Of a stretch of DNA of 64,000 nt, positions 12,001 to 22,999 are shown piece after piece. Position 1 is the stretch's first letter. Each line of letters begins with the position of its first letter. Under the pieces are notes generated by a model. It saw only the letters and a program-made list of their open reading frames with translations, had not been told where the DNA came from and did no database searches. A program made the translations under genes and the position numbers. This stretch comes from Warburgia ugandensis (lineage: Eukaryota; Streptophyta; Magnoliopsida; Canellales; Canellaceae): assembly GCA_035236585.1 (NCBI GenBank), contig CP141139.1, positions 50,475,217 to 50,539,216 of the forward strand, read 5' to 3'.

Positions 12001-14727
12001 TAGATCAAATCTGGATCCTAGCAACGACTATGAACTTCACAGTCCAATTGTGGAGTCATTTGAACTCCAAATTTAGATCAGAAAGTTTCTATAGAATTCT
12101 TGTCATGTGAATTAGCTACAGAACTCATAATATTTATGTTTTTAATTGAATTTAATTGTGAAAATTACTAAAATCCATTCCAATAGTGTTGGATTGTGAT
12201 CAAGATAATCTCAAAGTGGAGATCTAAACCGATGGATGGTTCAGAAGGTCCCAAAACCATAGGGACCATGATCACAGTAGAATTTTTAGGTTTCTAGATC
12301 AAGTAAATCAACACAAATAGTAAGATTAAAATTCAGCCCTTAAAACAGGCTGAAATCTTAAAATCCCAATTCTGATCTCAATTTGGAGTTAAATTGAGAT
12401 CAAAACGTTGGGTCGGATTCCTTGTGATGATTAGAACCTATTGAACTTAGAAAATTTATATTTTAATGCATGTAAAATTCTATTAATAAAGAAAAGTGTT
12501 ACTAATTCTTATGATTAGTAAAATTTGGAATGATCAAACCATATAATTATGATCCATTGATGATCTTGTGACTTTAAAACATAGAATAAATGGTTATAAG
12601 TGACTAATCTATGTTTAATTAAGAAATTTAGCCTTAAAAACTAGTAAGATTCATAAAAAAAGAAAAGAAAAAAGAATGGTAATCTCCTTGATCAACTTGA
12701 TCAAGGATGATTGGATAATATGGATGTGCTTTGATGATGATATGAAGTTAATATCATATGGAATTATGGACTAAATGATGATGATTTAGGATAGATCAAG
12801 ATCTATAGCCTTAAATTGGATAAAAAGACTTAAGAACTTCTTGATCGGGTGGATTAAGAAAGATCAGATCATTGGATGAGATGCATCAATGATCTAATAA
12901 TGAAATCACATCAAGAAGATATATTAGATCTAAAGAAAAATGAAAAGATCAAGATCTAAACCCTAAAAGAGATGAAAGATGAATAATGACCATTAGATCA
13001 TGATGAATAGTTAAGGCATGTTATATTTCCATTTGAATTATTAAATATTATTATAATTGTTATTTATTTTTTGTAGATTTAATTATTTATGCTTTAATGT
13101 TTATGTTATGAAAATTACCTTGAGAATGTAATTAAATGAAATTAGAGTCGAAAAGACATTTACATTAAATAAATGACATGAACTTAATAATAGTAAGGGT
13201 TATAGTTAGTAGAACAATGTAAGGAATTCATTTCCTTGGCCCAAATTAGGAGAATAATGAAACTTCATGAATGACATTTAAATGTTTTTGGATTTAATTA
13301 AAATCAATTAGAAAGAGTACTTAAGGTTAAAATGCTCATAGAAACCTTATGAAAGGTTGAACTAAGGTCACACTAGTGGATGATGAACATGGTAGTTAAG
13401 GAAGTTCTCTAATAGAGCCTCGCTCTTCCCCCACCTTTCGTTGATATTTGTGAGGTCTAAACACCTCCTTACATGAGGATTAAAGTAACCACTTTGTGTT
13501 CAACCATTCAATTAGTAAGCCTTAGCCAATTTAACATAAGAGGAGCTATTTATACTTAGGATGGAATAAGATATCCTTAACCAGTAAAACATTAACTAGT
13601 TGAGTAATAATAATAAGAGCATAAAAGGTTAATAAATCATCTAATCCTAATAAAATTTGTAAATAAGATAAGGAAGATCAAACAAGATCCAAGAGAGATC
13701 TTGAAAGATCACAAACAAAAAGAAAAGAAATATAATGTAGATTGTAGTATTTTCTATGATTTTACTTATACTATAGATTGTGAACTTAGAAGATTTGAAA
13801 CTTTGATCATATATGATTCAAGGAAAGTTAGCACAACCCTCATAGGATAACCCCATAGAATACTTGTTTAGAAGAATAACTTTATATGTATGGTTGACAA
13901 ATGTATGAATTAAGATCATGATGGACAATGTGGAATTGAGATGTATGAATCAAGACCTTGATATAACTTTGAGGTAGGTGGATGTACAAGAATGTATTAA
14001 GGATTCATGTGGATACATAAATGATCTTTTATCTAGAATGATAGACCTTCATAATATAAGTATGCTTAGTACCTTAGCATAGTCATGATCCAATCACATG
14101 ATCCAATTAAGTAAACCAACCCTATGATCCAATTCAACTATCTAACGATCTAATTAAATGAAATGAAAGTAAGGAGATATGTAGACTAAGGAAACCCTAA
14201 GAATAGGGCATAGAAAATATTTCAGCCTTAATTAAATAGACACATCATCTAATATGTACAATGTATTTTATATACAAGCATGGTGGCTTGTATTTTGGTT
14301 TTACACACTCTTAGGAATGGGGATGCTATGCTAGGGAAGTTATAAGGGTTTGGCCACCTGCTTCTTGAAACTTACATGATGGATACCATGCCCAAAGAGA
14401 GGTTAAATGTCGGGTGGGGCAATCATGGGAAGGCCGCCACTGTGACAGCCAGGGTTCCCCCCATGCGAACCTAGATTTGTTATTTTCATAGTTAGTATTA
14501 GTAGATTATTATACAGTTGTCTAAGCACACTATACAGATTAAGACTGTGGCATAGTAGTCCTAATGTATTTTACATTATGATGCACATATGATGGGTATA
14601 GTGTAATGTCATGGCATGATGAGATGCAACTACTTGAGTTTTTGGAAAGAAAATCCCCGTATGAGAATTGGATGAATATTGATCCCCTAAGTGGGAGCCA
14701 GGGGAAGGAACAAGTTTTGAGAAATTT

Positions 14728-14880
14728 TCACTATTTTAACAAATTTATCCTATACTACATCATCATCATCATCATCATCACTATTTTAACAAATTTATCC
14801 CCTTGACCTTTTACAACCTTCTACTTGTCGGCTGGCACCTAACGCAAGACCCTCCTCCTTTTTCATCCGGGCTTGGGACC
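14728..14880 (-). mobile_element. Short RTE-derived insertion with (ATC)n tail
   Basis: Bases 14831-14880 are almost identical to 18635-18685, the extreme 5' end of the RTE LINE on the - strand (GCTTGGGACC, ACGCAAGACCCTCC). A run of ATC triplets (about 14759-14779) is the type of 3' tail RTE LINEs carry. So a 5' RTE fragment and a tail lie only about 50 bp apart. A 23-bp direct repeat (14728-14750 and 14778-14800) brackets the tail. It may be an internally deleted or SINE-like RTE derivative. Confidence 0.55.
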
Positions 14881-15309
14881 TACATAAATAACGTATATAC
14901 CCTATGTTGAGATAACTCATGAGTAGATAACCATGATGGAATAATGACTGAGGTATGTATTCTTATATTAGTGAAGTAGAATATTTTTGTATCCCCTACC
15001 AAGCATAGCTTACTGAGATATTATAAATATTTTAATGTTTACAATATCTCAGAAACAGAGAAGGAGAATTAGGAGCTCAAGACGGTAGAAGACTTGAAGA
15101 GAATAATCAAGCAGGGTATGTCCCTTGAAGACATGTAATTTTTATTTGAGAGCATTATATTGTATTGAGAGTTTTTAATGTAAGGTGAGGTTTGAAATTT
15201 GGATTATATAATTTGGACAATGGTTTGTAATTATAATACAAGGGCTATGTAAGAGTGAACTACTAGATGATTCTTGGTCATCATCATCATCATCAAGACC
15301 TTATCCCAA

Positions 15310-16990
15310 TTAGGGGTCGGCCACATGAATCTTATTCCTCCATTCCACTCTATTAAATACCATGGCTTCATTTAGTCCCAACGTATTTAAATCTTTCCTC
15401 ACCACTTCTATCCACATTCTTTTGGGCCTTCCCCTTGCCCTTTTAGAACCTTCCACTTGTATTGCCTCACTTCTTCTAACCAGTGCCATTGTTGGTCTCC
15501 TTTGAACATGTCCAAACCATCTAAGTCTAGTCTCCCTCATCTTATTACCTATTGGTGCTATCCCTAAATTTTCTTGAATATTTTCATTTTTAATTCTATC
15601 CTTTCGTGTCTTACCACTCATCCATCTCAACATCCTCATTTCTACAATGCTCATCCTATGAGTATGATGTTCCTTAACTGCCCAACACTCTGATTCATAG
15701 AGCATGGCCGGCCTTATTACCATCCTATAGAATTTTCCTTTTAGTTTGAGTGGCACCCATTGATCGCACAAAACCTTAGATGCACACCTCCATTTATTCC
15801 AACCCGCTTGGATTCTTTGGGTAACCTCTGTCTCAATCTCTTCACTCTCATGAATCATTGATCTTAAGTACCGAAAGTGGTCTTTAACGGGGACTTCTTG
15901 GTTATCAATCTTGACTGGTGTTCTACTCCTACTCTCCTTGCTAGAATTGCATTCCACATATTCTATCTTAGTTTGGCTAATTTTAAATCCTTCAAGCTCT
16001 AATGCTTCTCTCCATAACTCTAGCTTTATGTTTACACCCTCCCTTGTCTCATCAAGTAAGACTATATCATCTGTAAATAGCATGCACCAGGGAATCTCCT
16101 AGTGCAAATGTTTTGTTAACTCATCCATAACCAATGTGAAAAGGTATGGACTCAATGTCGATCCTTGGTGCAATCCTATAGTGACGGAAAAATCACCAGT
16201 CTCGCCACTAGTGGTCTTAACATTTGTTACCACCCCCTCATACATATCTTTAATTATGTTTATATATCCCTGAGAAACCCTTTTACCACCCAACACCCTC
16301 CATATTAACTCTCTAGGGACTCTATCATAAGCTTTCTCTAACTCAATAAAGACCATGTGTAGGTCTTTCCTCCTCCCCTATATTTTTCTACTAATTGTCT
16401 TAGTAAGAAAATAGCTTCTATGGTAGACCTCTCAGGCATGAAACCAAACTGGTTCTCCAACACACTTGTTTCATGTCGTAGCCTCTTCTCAATCACTCTT
16501 TCAAAAAGTTTCATAGTGTGGCTCATAAGTTTGATCCCTCGATAATTAGTGCAGCTCTGTATGTCTCCTTTATTCTTATAGATTGGTACAATAGAGCTTT
16601 TCCTCCACTCATCCGGCATTTTCTTTGATTTTATAATCTTGTTAAACAACCTAGTCAACCAAACTACCCCAATATCTCCCATATGCTTCCAAACCTCTAT
16701 TGGTATACCATCAGGCCTCATGGCCTTTCTTGATTTCATCTTTTTCAAGGCCTCTTTTACTTCCGGTATTCTAATCCTACGTTCATATCTATAATAGCCA
16801 ATGTTATTTAGATTTATAGTATTTTCAATCCCTATATTCTCAGAGTCATTGTCATTTAACAATTTTTGAAAGCATGTTTCCCACCTTTGTTTGATCTCAT
16901 CATCTTTGACTAATACTCTTTCATGGCTTCTAATACACCTAACATGATCTTAGTCCTTACCCTTCTATTCTCTTACTTTTGCCAGTTTAA
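15310..16990 (-). pseudogene. RTE LINE reverse transcriptase and C-terminus, broken
   Basis: On the - strand, RT blocks occur in order: KMKSRKAMRPDGIPIEVWK, NYRGIKLMSHTMKLFERV, ENQFGFMPERSTIEAI, FIELEKAYDRVPRE, GLHQGSTLSPYLF and MLFTDDIVLL. They are followed by thumb and C-terminal segments ending HVADP. The catalytic FxDD box is intact (FTDD), but the motif A aspartate that normally sits in FIDLEKAYD is glutamate here. There are frame breaks near 16350 and 16090. The C-terminal third (15310-16083) is a 257-codon open stretch, the best preserved part. In RTE elements this protein copies the RNA at the nicked target. Confidence 0.88.
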
Positions 16991-17132
16991 ATATATCTTT
17001 CTCACCTTCTCTTGTTCCTAGTCTATTGTAGAGCTCATCATATGCTTTAAGTTTAGCCTCACTTACTATTCTCTTAACAACCTTTTTACCATTCTTATAT
17101 TGTTTATAGTTTTCATTATTTCTAATATTCTA

Positions 17133-18190
17133 TCATACTTTAAAGCACATCCACTTTTCTTTAATAACTTTTTGCACTGTTTCACTCCACCACCATGTTT
17201 CCTTTGTTAATAGCCTTTTACCTTTAGATACTCGTAAGACATCTTTTGTCACTTTCTTAATAGACTCAGCCATATTAGTCCACATGGTATTTACTTCTGT
17301 TTCACAGTTCCAATTTCCTTCTACCATCAACTTATTTTTGAATGAGGTTATTTTCTCCTTTTTAAGTTCCACTACTTAGTTTTTGGATGTGTATTAAGTT
17401 TAGCTCTTTTTCTCCATCTTTTGATATGGATATCCATAACCATTAACTTATGTTGTGAGGTTAAACTCTCACTGGGTATCACCTTACAATCCTTACATAT
17501 AGATCGTTCATTATTCCTAAGTAGAAGAAAGTCTATTTGGCTTTTATGAAGTCCACTTTTAAAGGTTATTAAGTGTTCATCCCTCTTCTTAAAGTGTGTA
17601 TTTGCAATGGACAGGTTATATGACAAAGCAAAATCGAGGATATTCCCCCCATCTCATTTTGTTCACCTATACTATACCCTCTGTGTATTCTATCATATCC
17701 TTCCTTATCTTTCCCTACATGGATATTTAAGTCTGCTCCTATAAATATCCCCTCAGTGTTGGGAATTTCTTGCATGTCTCCCTCCATATCTTCCCAAAAC
17801 TGTCTCTTAATTATATCGTGTAACCCTACTTGTGGTGCATATGCACTTATAACATTAATAATCTGCTCTCCTAGAACAAGTTTTGTTATTATAATTCTAT
17901 CACTAATTCTTTTAACGTCCACAACTTTATCCTTTAATTCCTTATCTACTATTATTCCTATGATGTTTCTATTATCTTCCTTTCCTACATACTATAATTT
18001 ATACCCATCTATTTCTCTAGCTTTGGCCCCTTTTGACTTGGTTTCTTGGATGCAAGTGATGTTGACTCTCCTATGTTTTAGCATGTCTACTAACTCCAAA
18101 CTCTTACCTGTCAGTGTCCCTATATTCCATGTGGTGATACGAATCTTATGCTCTGGAGATACCTTATTTACTATCGCCTTTCTCAACCTT
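17133..18190 (-). pseudogene. RTE LINE endonuclease (EEP fold) domain, broken
   Basis: Reading leftward from about 18186, the segments TWNIGTLTGKS, CIQETK, VISAYAPQVG, IGADLNIHVGK, KSQIDFLLLR and SQHKLMVMD appear in order. These match the conserved blocks of the exonuclease-endonuclease-phosphatase fold used by LINEs to nick target DNA (E of QETK, D and N of GADLN, D of QIDF, H of SQHK). The frame changes near 17990, 17625 and 17372, so no complete protein can be made. The linker to the reverse transcriptase (17133-17372) is still readable and carries a KETWWWSE stretch. Confidence 0.85.
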
Positions 18191-18690
18191 CATGGTATGA
18201 ACCCATGTCCACTTTTCACTGCACTTGGGTTCTAATGCAGCGCGTCGCTTCCAAGGGGACGCTCTAGCAACCCTTGCCCATTTTTCACTATACCTGGGAT
18301 CCAATGCCGCGCGTCGCTTATAGGGAACGCCCTAGCTTGAGGGAATGTCTATATTCGATTCATGTCATAGTTTGGGTTGCCGTAGTTTTAAAAAGTTGAA
18401 GATGATTTTCATTTCTTCCTTACAAATATACAAATGCATATTCATTTGCAAGCAAAAGAAATAATAAAGCCATCTTTAGCTTCCCCTTTCCGGTTGGCTA
18501 CCTGACGCAAAGGTTGCCATATTGTAAGAAGCTTGGGATTATTTCCATTTCTTCCTCACAAACTAATATACAAATGCATATTCATTTGTAAGAAAGAAAT
18601 AAAAAAATCATCTTCAACTTCTCCCTTGCTAGCTGGCACCTGACGCAAGACCCTCCTCCTTTTTCATCTAGGCTTAGGACCAGCATTGGC
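18190..18690 (-). repeat. RTE LINE 5' region with internal direct repeats
   Basis: Two kinds of internal repeat are seen. A block of about 67 bp containing CTAGGGCGTTCCC or CTAGAGCGTCCCC followed by AAGCGACGCG and a GTGAAAAATGG run occurs twice. A longer block with GCGTCAGGT and AAATGAATATGCATTTGTATA also occurs twice. The second RTE LINE (from 54278) carries the same blocks. Repeated 5' regions can act as promoter units in LINEs; that is inference here. Confidence 0.7.
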
Positions 18691-18912
18691 GGAGTTTACT
18701 GAATGATTCTTAGTATTCAATAAAAATTTATTTTATACAAAATGTCTATGTGTATTATGTACATTGAGGTGAGACTTGGGTTTGTTACAAATGAATTTAA
18801 AAGAAAAGAATTTTTCCTCCATTGTTTGTGAATTTTTTTTTATCATTAAGGGCCTTGCCTTAGAAAAATGTTTTACAAAATGTGTTACAAAAACCCGGGT
18901 CATCACAAACCT

Positions 18913-20240
18913 AACTTCTTCTTCTTATGATCTTATCCACATATGAGATAAGGAAAATAGTAGCACTGCCACTACTTTTCATGTGAACACACGCCCCTTT
19001 TAAATTTTTAAAAAGCCAAACTCTTTGACTACTTGATCAAATTGAATATCTAAACTTCTTGATGCATGTTTTAATTTATACAATAGAAAAATAAACTCAT
19101 ATGATAGGATTCTTGAATAAGAAAATCATATGACAGTCTCTATGAATAAGAAATGAAACTCATATGACAGTCTTAGAGCTAGAGAGATCACGACAGTAGA
19201 GTCACACGTTCCATCAAAATGGGGAAAAGGTAATAAACAATATTAGTAGTAATAGTTCAATTCATATGTGGTCACTTCACCCTCATATTATTAAAACATT
19301 TCACTAACCAAACAAGCATAAGAGTGACCTTAAGAGGCATCAACAAATGTTTTTTTTAAGCTATAGGTGACTAAATTCCAACTCGTATAGGAATATCCTT
19401 CGTGGCACCAATTAATCACTTTTAAACAAAGTTGATGATTATCTATTACCTATCTAGAATTTGATATACGTGGATTTAAGCATACATAGTCTCATTGTCT
19501 GATCATATGAGCTAAGACTCAGAAGCACACCAACTTGCTTTAAAATCAGGAAAAAACAATGAAGGGGAGTACCTATCTTTGCTCATATGGTAGTCTCATT
19601 GTTTGATCTTGTGAGCCAACACTTTATAAAACAAAAACAAAAACAAAAAAACCTTGTTGTGTGTCAATTTATGTGAGTTGACAATACCATATTAAAGAAA
19701 CACATGATAGTGATTTGAAGGAAAACTCTATAGATATTACATGAAAAAACTCTTTAGAGCTCATAAATCGGGAACCAAAAACTCTATGTCTAAACAAAGG
19801 CGATCACACTTTAATTAATAAATAATAATTGAAATTATTATATTCACATCTTACTTACCACTAACTAAATTTAGTCCAAGCCCATTACCACCAATCCCTA
19901 AATCTTTTATACAAGCTTCAAGGGCACAAATTTTCAACCTCTAAAATTTCCCATGGCCTATGCAATTGGGAAACATCCAATCATTTGAATCCCTCATCAC
20001 TACACACAAAATCTTCCTTTCATAGAAAATTTTTAGAAAGCAGCCATCCAACCTAATGGCTGGCATTCATCCCTATTTTCATCTTATAGATAGTGCATGG
20101 AAAGAGACATAAAGTAAGTGAAACATTGAACATACTAAAGCCTCTCAAAATGGTTACATCAAACATATATTTCTCTTCAATTGCATCTCCACATGAGGAG
20201 TTGTTCTATGGACTATCATCTCCATGATGCCAATAGGATT
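18913..20240. other. AT-rich intergenic DNA
   Basis: I see no gene, RNA gene or clear element here. Short phrases repeat loosely (for example CATATGACAGTCT near 19130 and 19165), but no unit is long enough to classify. Confidence 0.5.
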
Positions 20241-20248
20241 ATTAGCCC

Positions 20249-20449
20249 TCACCTCATAAGTATAATCACAAAGCCTTCTATGGTTACATCAAACTCATAG
20301 CTCTTCCTAATCTGATCTCTTAACTCCTTCAACTTTATGTTTGGCCTCTTACTCAACTTATCTATAACGGCCTTTGCTAGGTAGGTGGAGGTTAGTTGTG
20401 TGTTTCTATGAGCCTTCACATCTTCATGACTATTGGTAATTGACTTCAC
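20249..20449 (-). pseudogene. MULE (Mutator-like) transposase N-terminal remnant
   Basis: A 66-codon stretch reads LTSTYLAKAVIDKL and PNIKLKELRDQIRKSYEFD, resembling the region between the zinc-binding N-terminus and the catalytic domain of plant MuDR-type transposases (usual form: K..V..KL...PN....EL....K.YG..V). No catalytic domain follows within the next 300 bp on this strand, so only a scrap survives. The family assignment rests on this short match. Confidence 0.5.
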
Positions 20450-20559
20450 TTGAAATGTTTAACTCCTCCTGTCAAAAGATAAATTCTCAAACTAAATAAT
20501 TTTAGTTACAAGTAATAGGTGATGCTAACTAATCTAAATGTATTGTTTTCACTTGTGCA

Positions 20560-22990
20560 GGAAACATGGAATATGAAAAATATGAAGAACATGAAGAACA
20601 ATCCACATCACGTACACCTATAAAAAGAAAGACCAGAGGCCAACAAAAATGGAGCATGTAATTAAGAGAAAATCAAAAGAAATAAAAGGGACTATACAGT
20701 TTAATACCAAAAGGCAGGTAATAGGTAATAGTGCACATTCTTATACTAGTTTCATTTGTTGCACAGTTAGAAGCACGGTGTTGGTCTTAGTGACTAATTG
20801 GAAATATGTATCACCATCAATTAAAGATACAATATGAGATATGGTGAAGGTATGTAAATTCTTCCTACGTATAATATAATATGTCCCTTATCTTCTTTTT
20901 TCTCACGTAGACTAATGTGATTGTTTTTTTTTTTGTAGTCTACCTTTGATGCCACGGATGAGTGCAAGAAGAATGTTCTACAAGGGTCCAGTGAACAATG
21001 GAGGAAATGGAAGAGTGAACTTGCAAGATGGTACATACTTTCAAATGCCAATGATCTGCAGAGATTCCACACTATCACTAAGTTATATTCTATCTTCATT
21101 GACCATGATGCAAGAAATCAATTTGTACAAATTAGGCTGTCTTCTGATTTTGAGGTAATTATAACTATCTAAAAGCTTGATTCCCCTAATTATTAAAGTA
21201 GAATGTGCTTAATTATATTCCTTTGATGTTTAGGAAAAGCATATGAAAGGACAAATGGTGTATTCAACTAATCATATGCAGCACTACCTCTACATGATTA
21301 GAAGAACAAGAAGTGAGTATATGTGATAGTTCATTTTTGTCTAAAATACCATACTTTTATTTCATTAACTCTATTTAGTGTCTCTCTTGACAGGCGATTG
21401 CGCCCTTCTATGGAAAATAGCAAATTCAAAAAGGCTTAACTCGTAGACCTTCACTAACAAAAATACTACATAAGTTGCTTCACAAAATGTAAGTAGTTTG
21501 ATGAGTCTACCTTCGTATCTCTTGAATTGTATTATATATAATGGAACTAATCATGCTCTAACAACTAAATGTGTAGGAAGAGTTGACCTAAGAAAGCACA
21601 ACTATAAGGACTCTTAGCACTGCTGCAAAGGAGGACATCCTGTATGAGGCTATGGGCAACAAGGATGAGCACCCAACTTGATTAAGGGGCCAATGCCACA
21701 GAGTGGTTCCTTCCAAATTCTTCCCTAAATCAAAGAATCCACCAATAGAAGACTTGGAAGCATGTAAGGAGAAAACCTTCTAGGAGTTATACAAGAAAGT
21801 AAAGAATGATTTATATAAGGACTTTAAGAGTTCCAGAAGTCCACATTAGTATATTGCCCCTTGACCCCTATATCACAATGGCTATAGTTCTCCACTTGAA
21901 GGAGAGTTGGAAGAGCAAATCTTCGTAAGAGATATTCCAATCAAGGAGGTATGTATTGACATGTTTACTTTTGCAATGTTCAATTATTTAGTATTCTTTT
22001 CATCCTTTTGTATATAATATTTCTAATTTGCAGGTGGGTCATTGCATGCCACAGCTATGTACAATTGAGAACTACATCAATGTGGCTGCATTGTACTAGG
22101 TTATTTCTATCATGTTGCATTGTAAGTTGATACATCTACACACTAAGCATGTGTGCATGTGTGCATTATTACTGTCCTCCAACCAGATGCCCCTACCATT
22201 TTGGATAGAAGATGATGATATTGCTACTATTGGGGATGCAGATCGATATCATGTGGATTGGCTAGAGAAGTATATCAAACAATATTATATAAGGTATGTA
22301 TATAGTGTCATAACATCATTTTCAACAATTTTTAAGTCCATAGCTAAATTGCTTCATATGAGGCTAACCCCCTCAAATTTTGGAGTAGTGATTGCTCATT
22401 CCAAGTATTTAATGCTAAAATTGAACATTTTTATCTCTTTTCTTATACATATTCATCATTAATTTCTAGAATATTATATCTATAGTGTAAGGATTAGGTG
22501 GAGGTTCCACCTAACAAGGACTCTATTCCTAAGGGGACTATATGGACTAATTAATGAAGATAAGAAAATCAGTCACATAAAGATATAGGCCAGTGTGCTT
22601 ACCATCGACATAGTTGAGGTTCCACTCATGAATGAGGACCTCTTAGCCATATGTAATATGGATCAACTAGAATACACTCACTTCATCGTTTATATTAGGT
22701 ACATTATGTAATTGCTTTATTAAGAATTAAAAACATTACTTGTTTTGTAAATAAGACATGATAAGTATTTGACATTAAATTTCTGTAGGTCCTTGCGTGA
22801 TAAATTGCAAAGATTAGAGGTTAAGGACATTTACAAATTCTTTGATCTTGCTATTATCTCTAGACCAAAGGAGCATTTCTATATAGAGAAATAAATAGAA
22901 GATATCATACCTAGGTTTTTGCATTGTGCAAAGGGGCATGCCTTGCTAATTTCTTACAATAGCAGCTAAGTTATAATATATCTTACTAAA
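20560..22990 (+). pseudogene. CACTA-associated Ptta/En/Spm-type (Transposase_24-like) gene remnant
   Basis: Exon-like blocks on the + strand match the plant Ptta/En/Spm transposase family. They include KRKTRGQQK near 20620, LVTNWKYVSPSIKDTIWDMV near 20785-20845, and KKNVLQGSSEQWRKWKSEL near 20965-21025. Further on are KGQMVYSTNHMQHYLYMIR near 21247, AAKEDILYEAMGNKDEHP near 21625, then GHCMPQLCTIENYINVAA near 22037 and FWIEDDDIATIGDADRYHVDW near 22200. Intervening AT-rich DNA with gt..ag-like borders suggests introns. Several in-frame stops show decay. In complete CACTA elements this protein accompanies TNP2. No CACTA terminus was found nearby. Confidence 0.6.
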
Positions 22991-22999
22991 TTACGTCAT

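Larger units (their letters stand above)
15278..18698 (-). mobile_element. RTE-clade LINE, full length but inactive
   Basis: The element runs from a (GAT)n 3' tail at 15278 (read on the - strand) to a 5' end near 18698. The flanks CTAGATGATTCTTGG (15263-15277) and CTGAATGATTCTTAG (18699-18713) match at 12 of 15 positions, giving a target-site duplication. Length (3.4 kb), a single ORF with an apurinic-type endonuclease followed by reverse transcriptase, and the triplet tail all fit the plant RTE clade. The 5' region from about 18190 to 18690 carries internal direct repeats. The ORF is split into at least seven pieces by stops and frameshifts. It sits inside the solo LTR at 10554-18907. Confidence 0.85.
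10554..18907 (+). mobile_element. Solo LTR of a Tekay-like Gypsy retrotransposon, with nested insertions
   Basis: It begins TGTAACACCCCTAACTTTTG and ends ACCCGGGTCATCACA, the TG..CA ends common to long LTRs of Tekay/Del-type Gypsy elements. The flanking pentamers GACCT (10549-10553) and AACCT (18908-18912) match at four of five bases, consistent with an old target duplication. No gag or pol and no second LTR copy adjoin it, so it is best read as a solo LTR. The interior holds an RTE LINE (15278-18698) and a short RTE-derived insertion (about 14760-14880). Start, end and an internal block near 14320-14410 resemble the solo LTR at 59598-62217. After removing the LINE it is still about 4.9 kb, so further undetected insertions are likely. 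Confidence 0.75.
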
